64,000 nt of DNA from CADEDH01 sp047971245 (GTDB lineage Bacteria > Actinomycetota > Acidimicrobiia > Acidimicrobiales > SZUA-35): positions 16,093 through 80,092 of the forward strand of contig JBKDZN010000219.1 in NCBI GenBank assembly GCA_047971245.1. Reading direction: 5' to 3'. This document shows positions 1 through 8,776 of this stretch, piece by piece. Each line of letters starts with the position of its first letter. The stretch's first letter is position 1. Under the pieces are notes generated by a model. The model was not told the origin of the DNA. It ran no database searches and saw only the letters and a list, made by a program, of their open reading frames with translations. Both the position numbers and the translations under genes were made by a program.

Positions 1-143
1 CTTTGGGGCGATCGAGTTCGGTCAACGGAAGGGGCTCCTGACTCGGGAACGGCGATCAGCGGCAGGAACGGGCGTGGACACCGCCGACACCGGACGCACT
101 GGACATCAGATTGGACCATACGGGAACAGGGAGGAACAGCCCA
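1..143. other. Left-edge non-coding stretch
   Basis: I see no convincing gene here. It lies downstream of purC, which is transcribed leftward. It may hold the end of a gene whose body lies outside the window, but no recognisable protein could be read from it. Confidence 0.4.
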
Positions 144-1091
144 TCAGGGCTCGAGCAGCGACGCCAAGTTGACGCGGAGACGCTGATCCGCCGGTGATGC
201 AGCAGGCTGGAACGGCTCACCGGTCAGCCGCTCCTGCAGGGTGACGTACCGCCGGGAGGCGTCGGCCACCACATCGTCGGGGAGGGCCGGTGGCGGGCCG
301 TCCCCCCGGTAGTCCAAGCGGGCCAACGCCAGCCGGACCGGTTCCTTGTCGTAGCTCTCGGGGTGCCGCCCCTCGGCCAGGCAGGCCTCCAGGGTGTCGA
401 CGTCCCAGTAGCGGGAGGAGTCCGGGGTGTGGACCTCGTCGATCAGCAGCAGTTCGCCGTCGGGGCCGACGCCGAACTCGTACTTGGTGTCGGCCAGGAC
501 GAAACCGGCCGCGGCGGCCAGTTCCTCACCCCGCCGGAACAGGGCCGCGGCCGCCTTCTGCACCTCGGCCCACAGGCCGGGGGCGACCAGTCCCCGCTCG
601 ACCACCCCGTCCACCGTGATCGGCTCGTCGTGGCCGCCGTCCTGGGCCTTGGTGGTGGGGGTGAGCAGGGGTTCGGGCAGGGGCCCGTGGTCGGCCAGGC
701 CGTCGGGCAGTCGGTGTCCGTAGAGCACCCGCTCCCCGGCCTGGTAACGGGGCAGCAGGGAGGTGGAGGTGGAGCCGGTCAGGCGACCCCGGACCACCAC
801 TTCGACCGGGAGCGGTGTGGCGTCGACGACCACGGCGGCCACCGGATCGGGCAGGGAGACGAGATGGTTGGCCACCAGATCGGCGGTTCGCCCGAACCAC
901 CAGGCCGCGGTCTGGTTCAGGACCTGGCCCTTGTCGGGTACGGCACCGATCACCCGGTCGAACGCCGAGACACGGTCGGTGGTCACGATCAGGCGGCGAC
1001 CTTCCGGGAGCGCCCAGCTTTCGCGGACCTTGCCCGAACGATGATCGGGCAGGTCGAGGGCGAACTCGGTGAGCGTTGCCGGGGGCGCCAT
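144..1091 (-). CDS. purC: Phosphoribosylaminoimidazole-succinocarboxamide synthase (SAICAR synthetase)
   Basis: A 315-residue ATP-dependent enzyme that joins CAIR and aspartate to make SAICAR in purine synthesis, in the cytoplasm. Family motifs are visible: GKVRESW near residue 20, SAFDRVIG near 43, TTKAQDGGHDE near 145, DTKYEFG near 200 and EVHTPDSSRYW near 218. The length matches the longer (about 300 residue) form of the family rather than the short E. coli form. The ATG lies 6 nt after CATGAT (1103-1098, minus strand), a plausible -10 for a leaderless transcript. purLQ lies 90 nt upstream on the same strand, so the two may be one purine unit. Confidence 0.96.
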   Translation of the reverse strand: MAPPATLTEFALDLPDHRSGKVRESWALPEGRRLIVTTDRVSAFDRVIGAVPDKGQVLNQTAAWWFGRTADLVANHLVSLPDPVAAVVVDATPLPVEVVVRGRLTGSTSTSLLPRYQAGERVLYGHRLPDGLADHGPLPEPLLTPTTKAQDGGHDEPITVDGVVERGLVAPGLWAEVQKAAAALFRRGEELAAAAGFVLADTKYEFGVGPDGELLLIDEVHTPDSSRYWDVDTLEACLAEGRHPESYDKEPVRLALARLDYRGDGPPPALPDDVVADASRRYVTLQERLTGEPFQPAASPADQRLRVNLASLLEP

Positions 1092-1181
1092 CCCTCCATC
1101 ATGGACACGTCGAACCCCGGTTCGGACGATCGTCAGGTGGATTTCGCGAATTCGTGACCGAGAACCGCCACCCGATGCGGC

Positions 1182-4100
1182 TCAGCGGGCCGCGGCCGCA
1201 ACCCCGTTCACGAACAGGCGGCGGCACGATCCTCCCGGATCCCGTCCCCGCAACGGGTCATGCCGGTCGTGCACATGGTCTTCGGGATGAGGCATGAGCC
1301 CGAGGACGAGACCGGTGTGGTCGACCAGGCCGGCGACGTCACCGGCCGAACCGTTCGGGTTCACCGGGTACACCCCGTCGGCCGGGCTCCCGTCGGGGTG
1401 GGCGTAGCGGAAGGCGACCCGGGAACCGGGACCGGCGCTGATCAGGGCAGGATCGGCCACAACCAGCTTGCCCTCGGCGTGGGCCACCGGGCACCGGATC
1501 GGGGCGTCGAGCTGGTCGAGCCAGACCGACTCGGACGACTCGGGTTGCAGGGTCACCCAGCGGCACTCGAACCGGTGGGAGTCGTTGGCCACCAGCGCGG
1601 CCGCACCCGAGCCCGGGGCGGGCGACCCGCCCCCGGTGTCCGGGCCGGCAGCACCCGGCAGCAGGCCGGCCCGGACCAGGGCCTGGAACCCGTTGCAGAT
1701 CCCGATGATCGGCATCTGCCGTTCCACCGCCTCCCGGAGCTGATCCCCGAACCAGCCGGTGAGATCGAGACCGAGCAACCGTCCCGCCCCCAGGGCGTCG
1801 CCGTAGGAGAAGCCGCCGGGCAGGGCGAGGAGCTGATGGTCGGCCAGGCGGACCGTGCCGGCCCGGAGGACCGAGAGGGGCACCTGGTTCACGAACGCTC
1901 CGGCCGCGACGAACGCCTCGGCCAGCTCACCGTTGCGGTTGGTGCCCGGTGCCACCGGGATCAGCACTGACGGGCGTCGACCGGCCATCACCGGCCCGCC
2001 CGACGGGGGCGACCCGGCGGCGGTGAGGCGGGTGGCCGGGCCCGATCCGCCCGACGGGCCGCCGCCGGCCGGAGCGTCGACCGGGGCCGGGGCGGGGTCC
2101 GGGTCGAGCTCGAGGTGGAGGTCGGGGTCGGCACGGTAGGCCGCGGCGAGGCGGTCGAGGCCGACGCTCAACCCGCCCACGGTCACCGACGGTTCCTCGA
2201 CGACCCGACCGATGACGGCGGCGTCGGGCACCAGTTCGGCCATGCGGGCCCGTTGCTCGGGGGCGACCGCGCACAGGTAGCGCCCGGCCCCCTCACCGAA
2301 CATGACGTGCGGGTCGGCCTCGGCGGAGCCCAGGTCGAGCGTGAGGCCGAGCCGGCCGGCCAGGGCCCACTCGGCCGCGGCGACGGCCAGGCCACCCTCG
2401 GCCAGATCATGGCCGGAGCGGATGATCCCGGCCCGGATGGCGGCGGCGAGCTGGCGGTGGCGGCGAACCGCCCCGGGGTCGGGGGCCGGTACGGGCCCGC
2501 CCAGGTCGCCCCCGGCGACCTCGTCGTAATGGCTGGCCCCGAGCGCGCCCTCGGGGGGACCGATCAGCCAGACGTCGTCGCCGGCCACGGTGGGCCCGGT
2601 GGCGGGGATCCGATCGGGTTGATCAACCACCCCGAGGGCGGTGATGACCAGGGTCGGGGTCACCGGGTCGGGCGTCCCGTCGGGGTGGGTGAAGCTGTTG
2701 TAGAGCGAGTCCTTGCCGGAGACGAACGGGGCGCCGTGGGCGATGGCGGCGTCGTGACAACCGCGGCACGCCTCCACCAGGCGGCCGAGGGTCACCGGGT
2801 CGGTGGGGTCGCCCCAGGCGAAGTTGTCGAGCAGGCTGAGCCGGGCCGGATCGGCCCCGGCCAGGGTCACGTTGCGGACGGCTTCGTCGACCGCGGCCCA
2901 GGCCATCGCCTCGGCATCGTGGCGCCCCAGCACCACCGAGAGACCGATACCCACCGCGAAGCCGGTGGTGCCGTCGGCATCGGGCGGGATCAGGGCGGTG
3001 CCGTCGGCGGGACCGTCGCCCGCCACCCCCCCGTAGGGCCGGACCAGGGTTCCGCCCAGGACCTCGTGGTCGAAGGTACGGACCACGGCCTCGTTCGACC
3101 GGATCGACGGATGGGCCAGCAGCCGCAGCAGGGCGTCGACCGGGTCGATGGTCGCGGGGAGGCGGGCCGGGCGGGCCCTGGCCTCGGATCGGGCGGTGAG
3201 GGTGAGCGGGGGCCGGCCGTCGTGGAGGAAACCGGTGTCGAGGTCGACCACGGGTTCCCCCCCACTGGTCACCACCAGGCGGCCGGTGCCGGTGAAGGTG
3301 CCGATGACCGCGGCGTCGACCTGCCAGCGGCGACACAGGGCGAGCAGGGGCGCCGGATCCGGCGTGGCGAGCACCATCCGCTCCTGGGCCTCGGACAGCC
3401 ACACCTCCCACGGAGCCAGGCCCGGGTACTTCCGGGGCACGAGATCGAGCTCGACGGTGGCCCCGACCGTCTCGGCCATCTCGCCCACGGCCGAGGAGAG
3501 GCCGCCGGCGCCGCAGTCGGTGATGGCCGAGTAGAGACCCCCGTCGCGCGCCTCCACCACCACGTCGATGAGGCCCTTCTCGACCACGGGGTCACCGATC
3601 TGCACCGACGAGCCGGCCACTTCGGCGGTCTCGATGCCCATGGTCTGCGAGGAGAACGTGGCACCGCCCACACCATCGCGGCCGACCGCACCGCCGATCA
3701 CCACCACCGCATCGCCCGGCTGGGGGTCGGTGCGGTGGCTGCCGGTGGGGAGCACCCCGATACAGCCGGCGAAGACCAGCGGGGTTGTGGTGTAGGAGGG
3801 GTCATGCACGATGGCCCCGGCCACGTTGGGCACACCGATCTTGTTGCCGTAATCCCCAACCCCGGCCACCACCCCGGCCCGGACCCGGCGGGGGTGGAGG
3901 ACCCCGGGTGGGAGAGCGTCGGGGTCGAGGTCCTCGGGCCCGAAACAGAGGATGTCGCTGACGGCCACGGGTCGGGCCGACACCCCGAGGATGTCACGGA
4001 CCACGCCGCCCACCCCCGTGTTGGCCCCGCCGAAGGGCTCCAGGGCACTCGGATGGTTGTGGGTCTCGGCCTTGACGGCCAGATCGTGATGGTCGTCGAA

Positions 4101-4997
4101 GGCGACGATGCCGGCGTTGTCGACGAACGCGGACCGGACCCACGGGGCGTCGATGGTGTCGGTGGCCGCTCGCAGGAAGCTGCGGAGCAGCCCGTCGATG
4201 GTCTCGCCGGCCCCCGCGGCGTCCTCCAAGACGATCCGGGCCCGGAACGTCTTGTGGGAACAGTGCTCGCTCCAGGTCTGGGCGATGGTCTCCAGCTCGG
4301 CGTCGCTCGGTTCCCGGCCGAGCTCCCCGAAGTGGGCCTGGACGGTCACCATCTCGTCGCCCGACAGTCCCAGGCGCCGGGACCGGCTCAGGGCCTCCAG
4401 GCCGGAGCGGTCCATCCCGCTCACCGAGATCCGTTCCACCGCCGGGGCCTTGGCCTGGGCGTCGGTGAACGCCGGGGCCAGCGAACGGTCCGACCACCGT
4501 TCGATCACCTCGTTGTGGAGCACCCGATCGACCAGGGCGTCGAGCTCGGCGGGGGTGAGATCCCCGTCGACGACCAGGCGGCGACCGACAGAGGCGGCCG
4601 CCACCGGGTAGCCGAGCTCGGTGGCCGCCCGGACCAGTTCGGCTCCTTCCCGGTCGGTCACCCCGGCCCGGAGGCCGATCTCGACCACATGGGGTGGGGT
4701 GCCGTCCGCGCCGGCGGCGGGCTCGTGCTCCTCGGCCCGGCACCACCATTGGCCCACCGAGTCGACGGCGAGGGTGGTGACCAGGGCGTCGAGGTCGGCG
4801 TCGTCGAGGTCGGCGGCGAGGTGGATGAGCCGGAGCTCGGTGATGGAACGCACCGGGAACCCGAACAGCCGGGCCTGGGCCGTCGGCCCGTGATCGGATC
4901 GATCCCGGTGACCGGGCCCGATCACGATGCGGAACACGGGGACCGCGGCCGGGTCGAGCGGGCGCGGAACGGGAGGGGTGGGCGAGATGGGGCTCAC
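1182..4997 (-). CDS. purL: Phosphoribosylformylglycinamidine synthase, PurL-PurQ fusion
   Basis: A 1271-residue fused enzyme that converts FGAR and glutamine to FGAM. Residues 1-190 form the N-terminal region that replaces PurS, SEHCSHK near 243-249 is the PurL signature, and ETHNHP with FGGANTG follows near 310-328. After a Pro/Gly-rich linker the glutaminase (PurQ) domain begins near residue 1009 with GTNRNGE, the nucleophile Cys near 1101 (GICNGFQ), and His1237 and Glu1239 (MPHPED). All three catalytic residues are present, so ammonia can be supplied within the same chain. The start is GTG at 4997, preceded at 6 nt by GATAGT. Most actinobacteria carry separate purS, purQ and purL genes, so the fusion is notable. 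Confidence 0.95.
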   Translation of the reverse strand: MSPISPTPPVPRPLDPAAVPVFRIVIGPGHRDRSDHGPTAQARLFGFPVRSITELRLIHLAADLDDADLDALVTTLAVDSVGQWWCRAEEHEPAAGADGTPPHVVEIGLRAGVTDREGAELVRAATELGYPVAAASVGRRLVVDGDLTPAELDALVDRVLHNEVIERWSDRSLAPAFTDAQAKAPAVERISVSGMDRSGLEALSRSRRLGLSGDEMVTVQAHFGELGREPSDAELETIAQTWSEHCSHKTFRARIVLEDAAGAGETIDGLLRSFLRAATDTIDAPWVRSAFVDNAGIVAFDDHHDLAVKAETHNHPSALEPFGGANTGVGGVVRDILGVSARPVAVSDILCFGPEDLDPDALPPGVLHPRRVRAGVVAGVGDYGNKIGVPNVAGAIVHDPSYTTTPLVFAGCIGVLPTGSHRTDPQPGDAVVVIGGAVGRDGVGGATFSSQTMGIETAEVAGSSVQIGDPVVEKGLIDVVVEARDGGLYSAITDCGAGGLSSAVGEMAETVGATVELDLVPRKYPGLAPWEVWLSEAQERMVLATPDPAPLLALCRRWQVDAAVIGTFTGTGRLVVTSGGEPVVDLDTGFLHDGRPPLTLTARSEARARPARLPATIDPVDALLRLLAHPSIRSNEAVVRTFDHEVLGGTLVRPYGGVAGDGPADGTALIPPDADGTTGFAVGIGLSVVLGRHDAEAMAWAAVDEAVRNVTLAGADPARLSLLDNFAWGDPTDPVTLGRLVEACRGCHDAAIAHGAPFVSGKDSLYNSFTHPDGTPDPVTPTLVITALGVVDQPDRIPATGPTVAGDDVWLIGPPEGALGASHYDEVAGGDLGGPVPAPDPGAVRRHRQLAAAIRAGIIRSGHDLAEGGLAVAAAEWALAGRLGLTLDLGSAEADPHVMFGEGAGRYLCAVAPEQRARMAELVPDAAVIGRVVEEPSVTVGGLSVGLDRLAAAYRADPDLHLELDPDPAPAPVDAPAGGGPSGGSGPATRLTAAGSPPSGGPVMAGRRPSVLIPVAPGTNRNGELAEAFVAAGAFVNQVPLSVLRAGTVRLADHQLLALPGGFSYGDALGAGRLLGLDLTGWFGDQLREAVERQMPIIGICNGFQALVRAGLLPGAAGPDTGGGSPAPGSGAAALVANDSHRFECRWVTLQPESSESVWLDQLDAPIRCPVAHAEGKLVVADPALISAGPGSRVAFRYAHPDGSPADGVYPVNPNGSAGDVAGLVDHTGLVLGLMPHPEDHVHDRHDPLRGRDPGGSCRRLFVNGVAAAAR

Positions 4998-5092
4998 GCC
5001 ACCACTATCGCAAGCTCATCCCCCGGAGCGGCGCCAAGGCCCGCGTTTCGTCGGTGGCGCGGCCGGACGACGAAACCCGGCCGGCCGGCCGC

Positions 5093-5098
5093 TACCGT
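5093..5098 (+). promoter_or_regulatory. Leaderless -10 element of HAD nucleotidase gene
   Basis: TACCGT lies exactly 7 nt before the GTG at 5106. This spacing places transcription initiation on the start codon itself. Confidence 0.55.
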
Positions 5099-5105
5099 CG
5101 GAGCC

Positions 5106-5771
5106 GTGCCGCGGCAGTTCGTCCTGGGTGTCGACCTCGACAATGTGTGCGCCGACTACACCGCCGGTTTCCGTCGGATCGTCGCGGAGGATCGGGGGGT
5201 CGACCCCGAGTCCCTGTCACTCGTCCGCTCCTGGGGGTTCGAGGAGTGGGGCTTGAGCGACGCCGACTACGACCGGCTCCACCGGGTGGCGGTGAACGAA
5301 CGACGCATCCTCCGCCACCTCGAACCCTCCCCGGGATGTGCCGACGCCCTGTGGCGCCTGTCGGACGCCGGGGTGTGGATCCGCATCATCACCCATCGGC
5401 TCTACGTCAACTGGGGTCACGCGGCGGCGGTGTCCGACACCGTCGAATGGCTCGACGAGGCCGCGATCCCCTACCGGGACCTATGTTTCCTGGGCGACAA
5501 ACCGGAGGTGGGCGCGGATCTCTACATCGACGACGCCCCCCACAACATCGAGGCGTTGCGGGCCGCCGGCAACGAGGTCATCGTCTTCGACCAGCCCTAC
5601 AACCGGGACCTGCCGGGCCTGCGGGCCACCGGGTGGGACGAGGTCGAGCAGATCGTGTTCGACGCCGCGTCCGCCGGGGGTGGTATCCAGCCCCAGCTGC
5701 CGGGCATCGACGCCGGGTCCGACCGGCTCCGTCGTCGCCGAGGTCCCGACCCCGATCCGACGTCGCCATGA
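5106..5771 (+). CDS. HAD-superfamily 5'(3')-deoxyribonucleotidase-like protein
   Basis: A 221-residue soluble protein with the HAD phosphatase signature DLDNV (Asp10 nucleophile, Asp12), a motif II threonine in IITHRL near residue 99, and a late acidic pair in LYIDDAPHN near 148 that would bind Mg2+. This arrangement fits the 5'(3')-deoxyribonucleotidase (NT5C) branch, which removes phosphate from nucleoside monophosphates. The exact substrate is inferred. The GTG start is chosen from the TACCGT-N7-GTG signal and because the DLDN motif follows at once. The long open frame upstream is only the antisense of purLQ. The stop overlaps the next start as ATGA, so the two genes are probably translationally coupled. 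Confidence 0.8.
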   Translation: MPRQFVLGVDLDNVCADYTAGFRRIVAEDRGVDPESLSLVRSWGFEEWGLSDADYDRLHRVAVNERRILRHLEPSPGCADALWRLSDAGVWIRIITHRLYVNWGHAAAVSDTVEWLDEAAIPYRDLCFLGDKPEVGADLYIDDAPHNIEALRAAGNEVIVFDQPYNRDLPGLRATGWDEVEQIVFDAASAGGGIQPQLPGIDAGSDRLRRRRGPDPDPTSP

Positions 5772-6148
5772 TCGCCCAGCTGGCGGCGGTGGTACTGGCC
5801 GTGGTGCTGGCCGTAGCCGCCGTGGCGAAACTGATCCGACCCCGCCGGACCCGTGAGGACCTGGCCGGGCTCGGTCTGGTGGCCACGCCTGCTCTGGCGG
5901 TGATCGTCCCCGTGATCGAACTGACCACGGCGGTCCTGCTCGTGCTCCGTCCCGCCTGGGGAGGGGTGATGGCCTTCGCCCTGATCGCCGCCTTCACCGC
6001 CGTGCTGGTCCAGGTCATCCGCTCGGGTCGAGTGGCCCGCTGCGCCTGCTTCGGCAGCCTGGGCAACGAGGTGGTGTCCCGCTCAGGGGTGATCCGCAAC
6101 GCCTTCCTCCTGGTGCTCGCCGTGACCGCGGCCACCGGGCGCGGCTGA
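5768..6148 (+). CDS. MauE/DoxX-like four-helix membrane protein
   Basis: A 126-residue hydrophobic protein with about four transmembrane segments and a short Cys motif, RCACFGS, near residue 98. Together these resemble the MauE family (methylamine utilisation, proposed to help redox or disulfide handling). It overlaps the HAD gene by 4 nt (ATGA), showing translational coupling. No other mau genes are nearby, so a role in methylamine metabolism is not supported. A general membrane redox function is a guess. Confidence 0.7.
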   Translation: MIAQLAAVVLAVVLAVAAVAKLIRPRRTREDLAGLGLVATPALAVIVPVIELTTAVLLVLRPAWGGVMAFALIAAFTAVLVQVIRSGRVARCACFGSLGNEVVSRSGVIRNAFLLVLAVTAATGRG

Positions 6149-6189
6149 CAACTCAGCCCCGGGGCTGGTGCCCCCGCCCGCGGGGTGAC

Positions 6190-6195
6190 CACAAT
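6190..6195 (+). promoter_or_regulatory. Possible -10 element ahead of the metY leader ORF
   Basis: CACAAT stands 6 nt before an ATG at 6202. The same CACAAT hexamer stands 7 nt before the start of the DUF427 gene at 49288. Confidence 0.35.
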
Positions 6196-6201
6196 GGCGC
6201 C

Positions 6202-6231
6202 ATGGATTCGACGGCACCGCGTCATGGCTGA
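6202..6231 (+). CDS. Possible 9-codon leader peptide overlapping the metY start
   Basis: ATG at 6202 opens a nine-codon reading frame (MDSTAPRHG, then TGA at 6229-6231) that overlaps the metY ATG at 6224 in another frame. No Shine-Dalgarno is visible before metY, so metY translation could depend on ribosomes finishing this ORF. The peptide has no Cys or Met run that would suggest attenuation. It could be chance. Confidence 0.3.
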   Translation: MDSTAPRHG

Positions 6232-7522
6232 GGACCACACCTGGGGATTCCGGACCCGGGCCCTGCACGCCGGCGGCCGTCCGGACCCGACCACGGGCGC
6301 CCGGGCCGTGCCCATCTACCAGTCGACCAGCTTCGTGTTCGAGGACACCGACGACGCCGCCGACCTCTTCGCCCTCCAGAAGTACGGGACGATCTACAGC
6401 CGGATCTCCAATCCGACCACGGCCGCGTTCGAGGAGCGCATGGCCAGCCTGGAGGGCGGCATCGGGGCCGTGGCCACCGCCAGCGGCCAGGCCGCGGAGT
6501 TCCTGGCCATCACCACCCTGGCCGGGGCCGGCGATCATGTGGTGGCGGCCGCCGGGCTCTACGGGGGCACCACGACCCTGCTGGCCACCACGCTGGCCCG
6601 GTTGGGCATCACCACCACGTTCGTGGACAACAGCGACCTCGACGCCTTCGCCGCCGCGGTGACCGACCGGACCAAGCTGCTGTACACCGAGATCATCGGC
6701 AACCCGTCCGGGGCCGTGGCCGATCTGGCCGCCCTGGCCGCGATCGCCCACGGCCACGGCGTACCGCTGGTGGTGGACGCCACCTTCGCCACCCCGTACC
6801 TGTGCCGACCCATCGAGCACGGGGCCGACATCGTGCTGCACTCGGCCACCAAGTTCATCGGTGGTCACGGCACCAGCATCGGCGGGGTGATCGTGGAGGC
6901 GGGGACCTTCGACTGGGCCGCCTCGGGCCGGTTCCCCCGGTTCACCGAGCCGGTGCCGACCTACGCCGGCCTTCGCTGGCAGGACAACTTCGGGGAGTAC
7001 GCGTTCTGCACCGCCCTGCGTTCCGAGCAGTTGCGCGATGTGGGCGCCTGCCTGTCACCGTTCAACGCCTTCCTCCTGCTGCAAGGGCTGGAGACCCTGC
7101 CCCAGCGGATGGACGGGCACGTGGCCAACGCCCGGGCGGTGGCGGCCTGGCTGGCCGGCGACGAACGGGTGGCCTGGGTGGCCTACGCCGACCTTCCCGA
7201 GTCGCCCTATCACGAGCTGGCCCGCCGCTACCTGCCCCGGGGTCCGGGGGCCATCTTCACCTTCGGGGTGAAGGGGGGACGCAAGGCCGGACAACGCTTC
7301 ATCGAGAACCTCCGGATGATCAGCCATCTGGCCAACGTGGGCGACGCCAGGACGCTGGTGATCCACCCGGCCTCGACCACCCACCAACAGCTCTCCGACG
7401 AGCAGCTCACCGCGGCCGGCGTCGGTCCCGACATGATCCGGTTGTCGGTGGGCCTGGAGGACCTCGAGGACATCTGTTGGGACCTCGACCAGGCCCTGAC
7501 CGCAGCCCAGGAGCTCGCATGA
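6224..7522 (+). CDS. metY: O-acetylhomoserine sulfhydrylase/aminocarboxypropyltransferase
   Basis: A 432-residue PLP enzyme of the Cys/Met metabolism family that makes homocysteine from O-acetylhomoserine and sulfide. Diagnostic features are TRALHAGG at the N-terminus, PIYQSTSFVF, YSRISNPT, GNPSG and the PLP lysine in HSATKFIGGHG. The C-terminus carries the family's NVGDARTLVIHP motif. Length is normal for MetY. The ATG at 6224 is preferred over 6185 because homology starts with AEDHTWGF. The gene overlaps the CoA-binding protein gene by 4 nt (ATGA), so the two are translationally coupled. Confidence 0.93.
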   Translation: MAEDHTWGFRTRALHAGGRPDPTTGARAVPIYQSTSFVFEDTDDAADLFALQKYGTIYSRISNPTTAAFEERMASLEGGIGAVATASGQAAEFLAITTLAGAGDHVVAAAGLYGGTTTLLATTLARLGITTTFVDNSDLDAFAAAVTDRTKLLYTEIIGNPSGAVADLAALAAIAHGHGVPLVVDATFATPYLCRPIEHGADIVLHSATKFIGGHGTSIGGVIVEAGTFDWAASGRFPRFTEPVPTYAGLRWQDNFGEYAFCTALRSEQLRDVGACLSPFNAFLLLQGLETLPQRMDGHVANARAVAAWLAGDERVAWVAYADLPESPYHELARRYLPRGPGAIFTFGVKGGRKAGQRFIENLRMISHLANVGDARTLVIHPASTTHQQLSDEQLTAAGVGPDMIRLSVGLEDLEDICWDLDQALTAAQELA

Positions 7523-8016
7523 CCCCGCCCGGCACGGATTCGACCAGCCCGCTCGTGCTCCGCTCGGCCGGAGACCGCAAGGTCCTGCTCGACCGGACCC
7601 GGAGCATCGCCATCGTCGGCGCCTCCGCCAATCCGGCCCGGGCCTCGAACTTCGTGATCACCTACCTGAAGTCGTCGACGTGTGACTTCACCCTGTACCC
7701 GGTCAACCCGACCGAGCGCGAGATCCTGGGTCTGGCGTGCTACCCGTCCCTGTTCGACCTGCCTGAGCCGCCCGACATGGTCGACGTGTTCCGCCGGCCC
7801 GACGACTGCCCCCAGGTGGCCCGGGACGCAGTGGCCGTCGGCGCGTCGTCGCTGTGGCTGCAGCTCGGCATCGTCAGCGACGAGGCGGCCGCCATTGCCG
7901 CCGCCGGTGGCCTCCAGGTGGTCTTGGACCGTTGTGTCAAGATCGAGCACGCCCGGTTCGCCGGCGGGCTCCACCTCGCCGGTTTCGACACCGGCGTCAT
8001 CGATTCGAGGAGGTAG
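7519..8016 (+). CDS. CoA-binding domain protein (YccU-like)
   Basis: A 165-residue Rossmann protein of the CoA-binding family. It shows IAIVGASANPAR near residue 30, YPVNPTE near 60, and the late motif QVVLDRCVKIEH. Homologues often sit beside metY-type genes, and here the ATG overlaps the metY stop by 4 nt. The molecular role of the family is poorly defined. Binding of CoA or a related nucleotide is expected. Confidence 0.82.
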   Translation: MTPPGTDSTSPLVLRSAGDRKVLLDRTRSIAIVGASANPARASNFVITYLKSSTCDFTLYPVNPTEREILGLACYPSLFDLPEPPDMVDVFRRPDDCPQVARDAVAVGASSLWLQLGIVSDEAAAIAAAGGLQVVLDRCVKIEHARFAGGLHLAGFDTGVIDSRR

Positions 8017-8021
8017 GGACG

Positions 8022-8762
8022 ATGGATCTGGGGTTGCAGGGGAAGCGGGCCGTGGTGGCGGCGTCGTCGTCGGGCCTCGGCCTGGCGTGCGCCCAGGCCC
8101 TGGCGGCCGAGGGGGTGACGGTGGCCATGGGCTCGCGGGACGAGGACCGGATCGAGGCCGCCGCCTCCGGGATCGACGGCGCCATTCCCCTCGTGGGGGA
8201 TGTCTCGACCGTGGAGGGCGCCACCGCGTTCACCACGGCCGCGGTCGAGGCGCTGGGCGGGGTCGACATCCTGATCGCCAACGCCGGCGGGCCGCCGCCG
8301 GGTACGTTCGCCTCCACCCCCCTCGAGGCCTACCCCGACGCCCTCGCCCTGAACCTGTTGTCGACCGTGGCCATGTGCGAGGTGACGGTACCGGCGATGC
8401 AGGAACAGGGGTGGGGCCGGGTGGTGGCCATCACCTCGGTGTCGGTCCGTCAACCGATCTCCAACCTGATCCTGTCGAACACGGCCCGGGCCGGCCTGAC
8501 CGGCTTCCTGAAGACCCTGGCCCTCGAGGTGGCGGGCGACGGGGTGACCGTCAACTCGGTCCAACCCGGCTCCCACGCCACTCCCCGCCTGGGCAAGATC
8601 CCCGGCGCCCTGACCGAGCGGGCGGCGGGCGTGCCGGCCGGACGGATCGGGGCGCCGGAGGACTTCGGCCGGGTGGCGACCTTCCTGTGTTCCGAACCGG
8701 CCAACTACATCACCGGGGTCGCTCTCAACGTCGACGGTGGTAGCTATGGCGGCCTCCAGTAG
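8022..8762 (+). CDS. Atypical short-chain dehydrogenase/reductase-like protein
   Basis: A 246-residue Rossmann protein of the FabG-like SDR group. The glycine motif is degenerate (AASSSGLG instead of TGxxxGxG). IANAGG, the active-site serine region ITSVSV and the C-terminal NVDGGSYGG are present. The usual YxxxK is replaced by SNTAR, so the catalytic Tyr and Lys are missing. An SDR subgroup with this pattern is known, so it is not simply a broken gene, but normal reductase chemistry is doubtful. A strong ribosome binding site, GAGGAGGT, precedes the ATG at 8022. It lies 5 nt after the CoA-binding protein gene. Confidence 0.85.
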   Translation: MDLGLQGKRAVVAASSSGLGLACAQALAAEGVTVAMGSRDEDRIEAAASGIDGAIPLVGDVSTVEGATAFTTAAVEALGGVDILIANAGGPPPGTFASTPLEAYPDALALNLLSTVAMCEVTVPAMQEQGWGRVVAITSVSVRQPISNLILSNTARAGLTGFLKTLALEVAGDGVTVNSVQPGSHATPRLGKIPGALTERAAGVPAGRIGAPEDFGRVATFLCSEPANYITGVALNVDGGSYGGLQ

Positions 8763-8776
8763 GTACACATGAGCCG

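Noticed and set aside
2115..5105. Very long open frame on the plus strand upstream of the HAD gene
   Set aside because: It is the antisense shadow of purLQ; the composition (Gly, His, Asp, Val rich) is typical of a GC-rich shadow, and only the part after 5106 has a real family match.
6185..6223. Earlier metY start at 6185
   Set aside because: The extra 13 residues are basic and non-homologous, and the -10-like signal at 6190 lies inside them.
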